A DNA stretch of 64,000 nucleotides from Brugia malayi (Eukaryota > Nematoda > Chromadorea > Rhabditida > Onchocercidae): contig NW_025062475.1 of the NCBI RefSeq assembly GCF_000002995.4, positions 7,878,187 to 7,942,186 of the forward strand. The letters are read 5' to 3'. Each line of letters opens with the position of its first letter. Position 1 is the first letter of the stretch. The notes under the pieces are model-generated. The model was not told where the DNA came from, did no database searches, and saw only the letters and a list, made by a program, of their open reading frames with translations. The position numbers and the translations under genes were made by a program. Shown piece by piece: positions 53,301 through 64,000 of the stretch.

Positions 53301-56300
53301 GTGGGGGAAATCTACAGAATATAATACAAGCAAAATCTAAACAAAACAATATTTGCAAATTCGAAATAATACCGCCATTAAACAAATATTTTTTGGATCG
53401 TCCACCCACTGGAATATTTTACTAACTGCTTGTCGAACTTCGCTTTGGTTCATCGATGGAGCTGAATCCATACCACGCATTAAATCATGCAAGTACATCA
53501 ACAATCCATGCTTTGTCTGCAAATCTTTGTTCGCAAATTAAAATTAAAAAATTGTAACTCTGAAAAAACCATATATATATAGACTGAACAATTAGCCTAA
53601 TTATTTGAATATCCTTCCCTTACACTCCATTTAAGTGATTGCATTTTATTATCTTTTTATTTTTTTGTATCTGCCTTAAGCATATATTACCTTGACACTA
53701 ACGTTATTCCGCACTGGGTCACGGATAAATTTACAAATAGCGTACAACTGCTTTTCTGGATCAAAACTCGTCCGTACAGCTTCCATCAAAATCCGATATT
53801 TTTCCAGATTACTGGGTAGAACCTCCGTAGAACATTTGTTTACTAGCTTTGGTATTAATAAATTCAACCAATCGTTTAGTTCCTCATGGTAACGACGTAC
53901 CAAAGCTATCAATGTATCCGTGAGAGGTTGCAAAAGCTAGAATAAAAATTTCTACAAAGTAAGGAAGTAATGAAAAAAGTGTCATTTCCAATCCTCACTG
54001 TTAATCTCTAGTTGACCTTAAATGACAATCAGAAGAATTATTTTTAATAACATTCTCTATTAGAAGAAATTTGACCGATTTCTACAAAATAATTCAGGAG
54101 ATTTAAAATCATCTACCTTATGAGCAGCTTCTACGATCAGCGGAGTTAAACGTTCAACGATTTTCTTCAAATCCATCTCATTAACTTGTTTATCACTTGA
54201 AATAATAGTAAACAGTGCTTTTAAGCCTTCCTTCTTCTCTGTAGTAGACGACGAGGCACAGCATGAAAGTGCAGTTGCTAGTTCCATCGTCTCAAACCTA
54301 TTACAGAAATTTTATTGAATTTTGTAATACGTCACTGAATAAAAAATCTCTACAAAGCTGATAAGACATCTGAAAAAATGGGAATTCGGTTGAGATTCCT
54401 AAACCTTTCTGGATTGAAATGTTGGAAAAATACATTTATTTCCATTCTCATTCAAAGAAAACAAAATTCGTGAAATAATCTTGCAATAAACACACCTAAA
54501 CGAATCACTGCTGACAGAAGCGTGATCTTCCGGTTCGTCTATCTGGATTTTCTGAAAACTTCGAGATTATTTTTTGATTAATCCCATTAGAATGTTTATT
54601 GATCCCATAAACAGCACGTAATGATTCAGTTAATAAAACAACTAAAACATATATTACCGTTCGACTGCTCATTTGTGATCGAGGAGGAATGCGTGCAGGG
54701 AAACGAGAAGCTGGTGATGAGCTCCGACTACCAGCTATAAATTTTAATGATAATTTATTACACATTTTATGCATAATTTATGCAAAAATCATACAACTCA
54801 TAACCTATCATGCTTATTATCCGATTTTGCTACTAATGGAAAAAACAACATACGCTGCGACCTAACATAATTCGTTGGTGTAGGCGGTACGCGCCGTAAC
54901 GATGAAACGAACTTCTGCGATGCTGAAGACAAACGCTGTGCAGCACTTGTTCTCATTTGAGTGGCTGTAAACACAAAAAAAGTCATTATAAGGCCTAAAC
55001 AAACGTTTTAGTTAAAATACTCAATATGTATAAACTTCGGTGGACTTTTTGGAACTTGAAAGAAAGACATGCCAAGTCCTGAAATTGAAATACATACTTG
55101 AAGGGGTGCCATTTACTTGCTGAAGTGGTCCACCCCACTTCGAAGCTGTTCGTACAGTTCGATTTGTGACACGCCTTACTGCACCAGGATCTATATCGGA
55201 CGTCGAACGTCCAGAATAATATGAGGGACTTGCTACAATTCTCAATCGTGATAAATCAGTAGTGTGCGTAAATAGTTTGATAAAATTAACATACAAGCTT
55301 CCCAATGTTTTAATGCAAAACTTAAAAACAGAAACTACTAGAAAGCAATAAAATGCATAGAAATTTTTATTTCAACAACTCATTAATAATATATCTAACT
55401 ACAGCATCAATCAAGCCAATAATTTTAAACTTGTGATATAAAGATCAATAGGAAATAGACAATAAGCAATACCTTTGTGAAGTACATAAGCAGCATTTCG
55501 TTGTGAAATAGGTAAAGCGTCTCGTTCAGAAATAATTGACTGGGATGATGATGATTGGGATACGAATCCAGGGAGTGTTCTTTGCTTTGATGGGTCCAAG
55601 GCCTGAAAACTTTATAAAACATACATAAAAATTTTTGACCTATGTTATTATTTCTGAATTAGTGATATAATTTATTAAGAGTTCCATCGTTCATATTTAA
55701 TAAGTGACTTTCTTTAGTAATTTAATGACGGATAAATAACTAGCAGAAACTTTAAAGATTTGAACTGTGATAAAATCATCGTTAAGCCTGACTTTATAAA
55801 GCATATCAGCTTGCTTTTTGTATTCCTGATCTAGTTGCATGAAAAGCTCGCGACCCGTTCTGCGTGTTTCTGGATCAGCATCATTTATACTTGCCTGAAA
55901 AAAATACTTTTCACTCCTTACCAATCATTATTCTACCTGAATAGAGTAAATGGATTTGTAAAATATTTTCTTACCTTAATACATTCCAAAAAAATGTTCA
56001 TATTTTTTTCTACTGTTCTGCTCTCCCAAAGAGTTAACGCCATTAAAAACAATGATGCCGTATTCCTGAAAGAATATGAAATACTTCTGAAACTTTTTAA
56101 GAATTAATTTCAGTTGCTAACTAAATTCTCATAAAAATACATTGCATTTCGATCCCTCAGATTTAAAAACTGGATTTACCTTCTAATCTCCTTTGACTTC
56201 GAAGACATTGCAGTTTGCAAATGAGGAAGTAATCTGGCGCTACATACATATTTAACAACGTACTGTAAAGCAAGCTGCGCACTTGTTGCCATTACCTTGA

Positions 56301-59300
56301 GAAAAATGCACATAACGGTGAGAACATATTAAAGAAAAAGAGTGATTTTGATAAATAGCACAAAAAGTAACAACCTTGGCACTATTCTGCATTAATGAAA
56401 TAAGCGTTGGCATAAGTGCATCTATTACGTGAACCATTACAAGCCCTAACCTTTCGCAAAAGAAACTGAAACAAGCACATAATATACTGTATATTTAAAC
56501 CAATAGGTTAATCAAGATTTTATAGGCATAATCCGACTAAATCATTTAACTTATTCCGGATAATTAAAGCAGATAATCTCAAGTGCATAATAAAAAATAA
56601 AAAATATAAAATATAATAAAAATAGTCTTCAAAAAACTATTTTAGCAAGGTTTTTATAAAACACGGTTTAACTACCATTTCCATGTGAACTGCAAATGCA
56701 GCAAATTAACGTACGCAATGGTAACACATGCTTCGCGACAGAGCTGCGACCGCAAATCCTTAACAGAGGTGAGTAAAGCCGCCTGCATTTCACGTACTTC
56801 TTCTGAAAAGTCCGAGTAGTCCAAGCCTCCACCAATAATCACCGAACGCAATGTTTTTAACTGTAATTTGAATGTTTAAAAATACACCAACAAAATCACG
56901 CAAGTTCTCCCATTAAGGTAGTGAGAATATATCACAGAGAATTTCCTCAACCAAATTTTCAAAACATTCGATGGAAACTGAAAATTTTCGTATAGAACAG
57001 GAAATCACACACCGCAATCATACGACGACTCCAATCTAAATCTGTGTTCTCAAGAACTGCGCATGCTTCGCTGATCTGATCCTTTAGTTGCTTGGATGAA
57101 AATACCTATATTTTCAGAAATTTTATTTTAATATCATCAAAGTGATACATTCTATGGCTTTAATCGACAACCTGCTACTACAGGTAATATTCATAGTAAT
57201 AAATTTCGGAAAAGCATTACAAGTCAAACCTTCAAACTGTAGAGAAATGAAATTCATTTCCTTATACTAAAAGACAAGAAGACGATATATCAGGACCGTT
57301 TTTCATTTCGGATATATAGGCTATTTTGTCTATAATGTATCTAAGTAACACTAAATAAAGAAAAATCACTGCACATACGTTGCACTTCGGGACCTCAGTG
57401 AACGCCCGTTGGAAAGCTTCATCGCTTACAGAACCAGCACTGCCTAAAGAAAAGCAAAACAAAGAATTTTATTCGTTGCGATATGATTCATGAAAGAATG
57501 ACTAATGTCCTTTATCTTCCGCGATGTTATATAGATGATGTTTTCAAACAAAACAGATAGACATCAAAATCTAAAGTAAGTTTTCGCAGGTCTGACGCTG
57601 CTATATGAGTGATAGATGAATTCGAAATTAATGTAAACTTACTAGATCCTTTCGCAGAAACAATAAGTGGTCTTTTATGGGCTGGCACACTGCTCGCTCG
57701 TTGCCATGATGGTACTGAAGTGGAATTTTCTTGTTCTTCAAGCAGTTGTCCTTTACGCGAGCCAACCATGCCCCGGTTTGCTAAGAAAAGTAATAATATG
57801 CCACCCATTTCATCCAAAATTTCAACATCAAAATCTAAGGTTATTTAACTCCTCAAGACACAAAAATTTCCAAAGGTTTTTTATTTAATGTCTTCCACCA
57901 AAATGAAATACACTTACAATGTACAATAAAATACTAAAATAGTATACCCCTATAGTCCCATCCCGGCAGTTACAAGGATACTGCTTCCTTCCAACAAATA
58001 AAAGAATGTATGCACGGATAAGAAAAAGAGTCGAAACAAAGCAGCAAGAGAAGCAGTTCACTTTCGCGGGCACATATCCTTGTCAGACACTAGGAACGAG
58101 GGTATGCAACACTCATCATCGCCGCATCCAACAACCGAACTGGTCCAGGCACTTAAAACCACCAAGAAACACACGGACAAACGTTATCTCCACGTACGTG
58201 AAGGTTATATATGAATATACATTCTAAGGGCCAAGCGATGATGAAACAATAAATTGTATTAATTCTTAGAAGTCTATAATTACTAAATTCTACATTAACT
58301 GTGCCAAATCTTTCACTATCACGACCATTTTGATTTGTATTGGAGTACAGAGCTTAATGACAAAAACGAACGACAAAATTGCTGCGCCTCTGCTAGACTT
58401 CAATGCCGAAACGTCACTGATGAAAATTTTCCATCTCCTTGTTAGAATTTGTCGCTCCTCAGCAAAACTCAATAAATCCACTTTATTAGTAATATCTTAC
58501 TACTAATGAAACGATTGTAATAATCTAAAACGATATTAGAAGTAATAAATGATGAGAACTGTTATTGCGGAACAGATATTTATAATGTGTTAGTATCTAA
58601 CGAATGAAAACTCTAGGACCGATCGATTGAGAACACCATTTCATAAAAAATTAGTGCAGCATAATACCGCCTGATGGAAATAAAAATTTGGAGGACATTC
58701 CACATTATATCTACACCAATAGTCACTATATCAGGCAGAGAGGTCATCACTAAAAAGTGGCAATCGCGTAAGTCAATTAAGTCTAATACCGTTAGCTATT
58801 AGAATGAACCAAAAAAGGTTCATAAAAAGAACAAGATCCTCTCTGTAGTATACACATCAATGTATCTATCATCTTACTACCTTTTTGAAATACTTAAAAA
58901 ACCTCTTCAGTAGCAACTGGTTTCATGCTTTTCCGAAAATTTGCATAAAAACGAAACATTTTGCCCCTTTCAATGCCGCACAGAAGATAATATGTAGGAA
59001 ATAGCAATTTACAGTAGAATACAAGCTATTGTTTTTCGGCAATCATATAAGAACAGATATTGCAAGAAATTTTCAAAAGAATCAAATCCTAAAAGGAAAA
59101 GCAAGACAACTTGAATTTTAAAAACAAGACTGGAATCCTTCACTACCAACAATTTTATGAAGTCTATTACGGAACTTGGAATTTGCAAAAATTAACTCTA
59201 GCATACACTCCTATGAAATTATGACGTAATATGCGTCATACATTCAAACATCCATATATGGATTTCTTAATCTGCAATAATCCTTAATCACCCAAACTAT

Positions 59301-62300
59301 TTAATTAATTTTCTTACCATTAAACAACCCCCTTTCACTGCAGTAACCGAAAGAAAACTGAGAAAGACTATAACACATATAAAACATCTCAACTATTGAA
59401 AGCTACCAACATGGTATAAAAATATCTTACCAATAACAGACGTCATTAAAGGAGGTTTCCTAAACATATTCTTATAAGTTCAAAACAAGTGAATAAAAGT
59501 CCGAGCTGTAAAATACGGACTTCGTGTATTCTTCTTGATAGTGACAACAATCTATGATTTAAATTTTTATTTAGAAAATTCATTCTCAACATATCCACAG
59601 CAGAACGACATCTTTGACAGGCTTGCAAGATGGTAGTCAGATCTGTCTTTCTCATCTTTCCCAAAAGCGGACTTGTAGTAAATTAGATTATATCAGCAAT
59701 TCCATAACTTAGTAGGAGCTAATACAAGACAGCCCACCGAGCAACTTGGATCCGAAATATGAGTCGGTTGAAAAGACATACAAATAGACAAATAACTTGA
59801 TGATCTTTAGGAGGGCAGTATTACGGCACTATCACAACCATACAGTGAAGATAATCATTCTTATGGTTGAATAGATAAAGAGGAGAGGAAGTGAAGGATG
59901 CTGTAGAACGATAGGTAGGATATCAGAGGGTCTACTGCACCATACGCGTGCTGCAGAAAGACAAAAAAGGCACCACTTGACCTTTCATCTCTATTATTCT
60001 TCAGTATTGATACCATTCTGCTTGGAAAAGATTTCTAATCTTCTCAATCTGTGTGTGACATTATTTCTTGAAAAAATTATTTCTTGCTATCATTATATCA
60101 TACCGTACACCAACACAATTCAGACTGAAAAAATTTAAGAGGAAGATACCGATGCTTTCTTAAGATTATCAAACAAATGGAAATGACTTTGAAACTAATT
60201 AAGTCGTTCAATTCATTCTTAGACTCATAAATGGTAGCTAATTTACCATCACCAGACGAAGGTGACACCAACCTCCCACCGAACGCATATGTCATGCAGC
60301 AAATTGAATTTTACCGCCTTCATGACACAAATTGGGCGCGCAAATTTAAAATTAGAAAGGTCCTGCACGGAAAACCCAACTAGAATGCGTGAGTGGTCGT
60401 GGGGGGAAGGTGGAAAACAGGAGAGGGTGACGTGAGGCCCTTTTAGACCTATGATATGTTTGCGTGGACGAGTGCTTAACAAGTATTGTTAAAAGAATCT
60501 TCTCTTCTTTGAATAGGTCCACGTATGATAAATGAGGACAAAATGAAATCGAAGGCAAATAACAGATCATCTGACGTGGCTGTTGAAATTGACGAAATTA
60601 ATCGCTGCAAACGATAAATTCGAATATAATGTTTTAATCCACTCTTCCAGTGTTTCTTTTTAGACTTCTTCAGATGGACTCTGGAAAACCATTTCCTTCA
60701 TTATATACAATCTTAACTTACATCTTGGAGTTAACAGAGGCTTTTGCGGCAAATGTGATCGTCGTGAAGATCGTCCGGTACGTTGCGACGTAGTCGGTGT
60801 ATTGCTCGATACATGGTTACCATTCATTTGCGCTTCGTTAAAACGTGTCATCAGCATTTGGAACCTAAAGTAAAATCTTCTTTGCTAGTACTAAGATTTG
60901 GCAGAAGGTTCGTCATTCTCTTGCACATTCAATACTTTGGGCCATTGTAAACTGATCTGACTACGGCATTATAAGCAATCAGTATTGATTTGAGAATTAA
61001 AACCAGTTGTGTGCATAAGACCACTAATGTTCTGTTAAAGAAAAGCTTTTCGTTTACCAAGAGTGATGGAAGAGAAAGATGCTCAAAATTAATACATGCA
61101 TTAAAATATAATAATCTTAATAAACAGCTTAAAAAGTCATTCAAGATATCCAGTAAAGTTGAAAAGTTCATAAATATTATCATGAATCTCAGGATCGTAC
61201 ATTCCATCATACCATTTCCTACAATGTTCAATTAAGCTTGCTAATTTGACTTACACACCACAGTAAGAATTTAATTAAGCAGAAAAATGAGTAAGCAGAC
61301 AGAACTGAAAGGAAACAATCTTTTAACTTTGTTTGTATAAAATAAGCACTTTTCTTATACATCTATAGAAGGTAATTAATAATTGATAGGTCGCAACAGA
61401 AATCACGCAAATGTAAATGTATCTTACCATCTTCCTCTCCCCCACTTCCTCCGTTTCTATTAAAAAAAGAACAATTGATTTCGTTCATTGAATCGGTGAA
61501 TCATTTATTGAGAAGCGATTAGTGACACTCCTAATATACTATTGTGAGATGCCCGCTATACATGTATTAAGCAAATATATTTCAACCGCATTAGAAATTT
61601 CCTTTCTATCGTTATCAGAATTATACCTTGGAGCATCACAAGGTGCCTCATCATTATAGGTAAAATAGTCTTTTTCTAAACTTCGGATATTCAGATTATA
61701 AGCATATGAAGTGATTCTTACAACAATTGCCTCTTATAAAAGGATAAGCTGAAAGGGATGCATTCCATGTAATTTTTATTAATACAAGTGGGAAAATCGA
61801 TAAATTTTAAAACAAGCTTCCAAAAAATTTGACGATTCTATTTATAACTTCTTCTCTTTCTTGAAAGTGCTTGGACATCTAAAATACAAAAATGACGTCA
61901 AGCCTCATTATGCATGGATTGGTATCTTTTAGATAGACATCCTAATAAATCTAATTTATAATACTTTAAATGGCAACAAAAAGTTAGGAACTGAAAATGA
62001 AACGCAGAATGGACGCATTCGACAGAGAGGAGGGACGATAAGCAAGACACATTGCTTTTTAAGTGATAATATTGGGTGAAAATGATTGAAAATGAAATAT
62101 CTTCGCAAGTACCACTGATCAGCTGTACTATCGTGCTATCAGTCATCTTTTATGTACAATGACCTCTCTACCATTGGTAATGACCACCTCTTGCACTAAT
62201 TAATTGATAAATACCACTATTAATCTGATCAAGGTATGCATTCTTTCCACATACATATGCATACATATAGTGGAAGGAGTTTCCTTGATCAATTTTAAAT

Positions 62301-63899
62301 TAAATTCTATATGAAGAATAAAACTATATAAAATCAATCGTTCAGGATGTGCTTACTTTTTAGTTAATTCAGGCTCTCAGTTCAGTATCACTCCAGCACT
62401 TCAAATTTTTAACATTTATGAAAGAGAAAGAACGTGAAATTAGTACAAAACGCACAAACAGATTATGATTGGCTCAACGATATTAGGTATATTGCTGCAC
62501 TAACTTGACAGTCATCATTTGTTAATTGTAGGAGAGAAGGTTATAGAATGTGTGTTATGTCTGTTGCTATGTCGATCAGTGTATGTTGAAACTGACGGGT
62601 ACTACTGATAGGACAGGTATTAAGAAGCGAAAGGATCGACAACTACAATTCACTTGTGTCATCTCATTTCAATAAGGTATCAACAAGCCTTTTACTAACT
62701 GTACATCATTTTACTCAATTCTGTTATAAAATCCATATTTATGCGGTATCTAACAAAGAAAGTCAAATTTAAAAAGGAGACTTTACAGTAATGTAAGTAA
62801 AATCATTAAATATTGTATACGTTTTCCCAAATTCCTAAACACGAGAAAAGGAACTCATAAGTGTCGTTTACATATTTAGTTCGAAGCACTGCTCACATGA
62901 ATACAAAATAAAGTTTCAAGAATGTTATTATGTCATGCGCAACAGTGATTCCTTCCTTTAGACCGCGGAAGCGAATAAACTTACTATTCCTTTGAGAAAG
63001 AGTACCACTTTTTATCTCGCTTTCTTCCTCTAGTTAATTGAAATATAGCTAATGAACTTGTCTTTGGAAGAAAAACTTTGACCGACTCAGTTATTAGCGA
63101 AATCTTTTTCTCTCCTCTAATACTACCATCAGGAAAAGTTTACTCTAAAAAAATTTAAAAAAAAATTTACTCTTGCAAATTTCTTTTCCAATTCGTCTTT
63201 TACAAATCAATATCTAAAAGAATAGTGAATTCTAACTTTTAATGGAAATAGAGAGGAAAAACAACCAGCAGCAAACAGAAGAATAAAACAGCATTTCTAT
63301 AAAGAATAATGACCATTAGTACTAAACCTGATCCTGCCAATGTCATTCTGCCGTTCAAAGATGCTTCAGAGACTATAGAAAGATTTTCTTGGACCAAACT
63401 CACTGTTTTCTTATTCAACAAATGTAACATGGATTAAAAGAATTAATGGAATATCTCAACCGTACGATGTTGTCGTAAACATTACGTATTAGATACCAAT
63501 TACTCACATGACATTAATCTTAATATTTCGGAAATTACAGCAACTTTATTTTGATGGTAATGTTTGCACCAACGCCATTATCTAAGCTAACAATTTTACA
63601 TGATTGTAGATGAATCAGTTCAGTTTATTTCCATAACAATTTTTAGCATCCTGATAATCTAGTCCTGCAATTGAAGCATTATAAATAACATGCACTGTCT
63701 AATTTTCTGCATAAGCACTTACTTTGGTTCTGGTATAAGCTGTCGCTTTCGGATACTTGACAAAACGTTTTCACCCAAATGCCAGAATATAACAATTAGC
63801 GTACTTGCCGCTATTTCTCTCACATCAATATTCGGATCAACCATCAGGTGACACAGAGATGGGATCATTCGATGTATCTGCGGTTCCACAAATCGCCTC
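50382..63899 (-). CDS. CLASP: CLASP/Orbit microtubule plus-end protein (5' end outside window)
   Basis: CLASPs stabilise microtubules and promote rescue at plus ends, kinetochores and the spindle midzone. Twenty-eight exons join in phase (about 1,116 residues): 63899-63723, 60864-60722, 57780-57643, 57443-57379, 57105-57013, 56860-56715, 56465-56375, 56295-56180, 56065-55975, 55894-55793, 55602-55473, 55232-55098, 54964-54854, 54734-54658, 54551-54496, 54297-54117, 53936-53691, 53516-53373, 53198-53158, 53024-52881, 52628-52586, 52467-52330, 52150-52044, 51866-51696, 51516-51432, 51102-50893, 50681-50562 and 50432-50382. The first exon is the end of TOG1 (MIPSLCHLMVDPNIDVRE). TOG2 spans about 57105-55793 (DLRSQLCREACVTIA, VMATSAQLALQYVV). 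A Ser/Arg-rich linker follows, then TOG3 (54297-52881) and the C-terminal CLIP-interacting domain (52150-50382, ending QKLIDVYVKRMKGIFE). Confidence 0.93.
54658..55232 (-). other. CLASP Ser/Arg-rich microtubule- and EB-binding linker
   Basis: Exons 55232-55098, 54964-54854 and 54734-54658 encode a basic Ser/Arg/Pro-rich linker (SGRSTSDID, SSLRRVPPTPTN, SPASRFPARIPPRS). In other CLASPs this region carries SxIP motifs that bind EB proteins. Here the nearest match is ARIP, with Ala in place of Ser/Thr, so EB binding may be weaker or use another site. Confidence 0.7.
57781..60721 (-). other. CLASP intron of 2.94 kb
   Basis: Starts GTAAGT and ends TTTCTTAG on the minus strand; phase 1. It includes a less AT-rich block at about 60240-60480. 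No nested gene or internal exon was supportable. Confidence 0.7.
60865..63722 (-). other. CLASP intron of 2.86 kb, between TOG1 and the linker
   Basis: Starts GTAAGT and ends CTTTAG; phase 2. It contains an imperfect palindrome at 62226-62291. No coding exon seen inside. Confidence 0.7.
62226..62291. repeat. Imperfect palindrome (nested inverted repeats)
   Basis: Outer arms TGATCAAGG (62226-62234) and CCTTGATCA (62283-62291) are exact reverse complements. Inner arms TTCCAC (62245-62250) and GTGGAA (62270-62275) also pair, around an ATACATATGCATACATAT loop that is itself nearly self-complementary. Confidence 0.85.
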
Positions 63900-64000
63900 C
63901 TGAAATTTAAAATCTGAAAAAAGATTTCTTTATTTCGCAAATCCTGTTACATCTGAAATTGATATCGACACAATCAAAGTCTTTTCTATTAATCGCCCTA
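63900..64000 (-). other. Upstream intron of CLASP at the window edge
   Basis: Follows the acceptor TTTCAG (63905-63900 on the minus strand). The remaining TOG1 exons and the start codon must lie beyond 64000. Confidence 0.6.

Noticed and set aside
56662..56683. 14-base micro-exon in CLASP TOG2 (TTCACATGGAAATG)
   Set aside because: Skipping it keeps phase (56715 to 56465) and matches the family; including it shifts the frame.
58006..58227. 73-codon plus-strand ORF in a CLASP intron
   Set aside because: No family features, no splice or start context; amino-acid make-up looks random.
59446..59664. 72-codon minus-strand ORF in a CLASP intron
   Set aside because: No domain and no flanking splice sites giving phase with neighbouring CLASP exons.
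60249..60570. Less AT-rich block with overlapping minus-strand ORFs
   Set aside because: The translated frames (His/Pro/Ser-rich) do not match CLASP or any family I know. Kept only as a possible regulatory block.

Overview
The window is eukaryotic, AT-rich nuclear DNA with long homopolymer and dinucleotide tracts. Its genes have many small exons split by introns of roughly 70 to 400 bases, plus a few of 1 to 3 kb. Several start codons lie 2 to 16 bases downstream of an isolated splice acceptor, as expected for spliced-leader trans-splicing. Gene content (an NCA/NALCN channel, a transthyretin-like secreted protein, a Fer-like SH2 tyrosine kinase, a single-SapB secreted protein) and these intron sizes point to a parasitic nematode. 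A filarial/spirurid worm is my best guess; this is inference, not a database match. No bacterial-style operons, CRISPR arrays, rRNA genes or convincing tRNAs were seen.

Layout: 1-4269 has no supportable gene. A mitochondrial ribosomal protein S9 gene runs on the minus strand (6614-4422); its 3' coding end overlaps a 90-codon plus-strand ORF. After about 6 kb without a clear gene comes the main object: a complete NALCN/NCA sodium leak channel on the plus strand (12651-26316, about 37 exons). All four pore residues (E, E, K, E) are readable. A two-exon minus-strand secreted SapB-like protein follows (28566-27243), with possible exons of an unidentified minus-strand gene near 29.5-29.0 kb.

A minus-strand four-KH-domain RNA-binding protein of the IMP/IGF2BP/VICKZ type occupies 38852-31540, with its 5' end unresolved. 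On the plus strand come a four-helix membrane protein of unknown family (41457-42736), an SH2-tyrosine kinase with a very basic tail (44072-47360) and a transthyretin-like protein (48366-49337). The right end is a minus-strand CLASP microtubule plus-end protein (63899-50382), entering the window from beyond the right edge.

The genes do not form one pathway: a membrane excitability channel, mitochondrial translation, mRNA localisation, tyrosine signalling, microtubule dynamics and two secreted proteins. Exon boundaries were assigned by reading frame, GT/AG (once GC/AG) sites and remembered family sequence. All junctions quoted keep reading phase unless stated otherwise.
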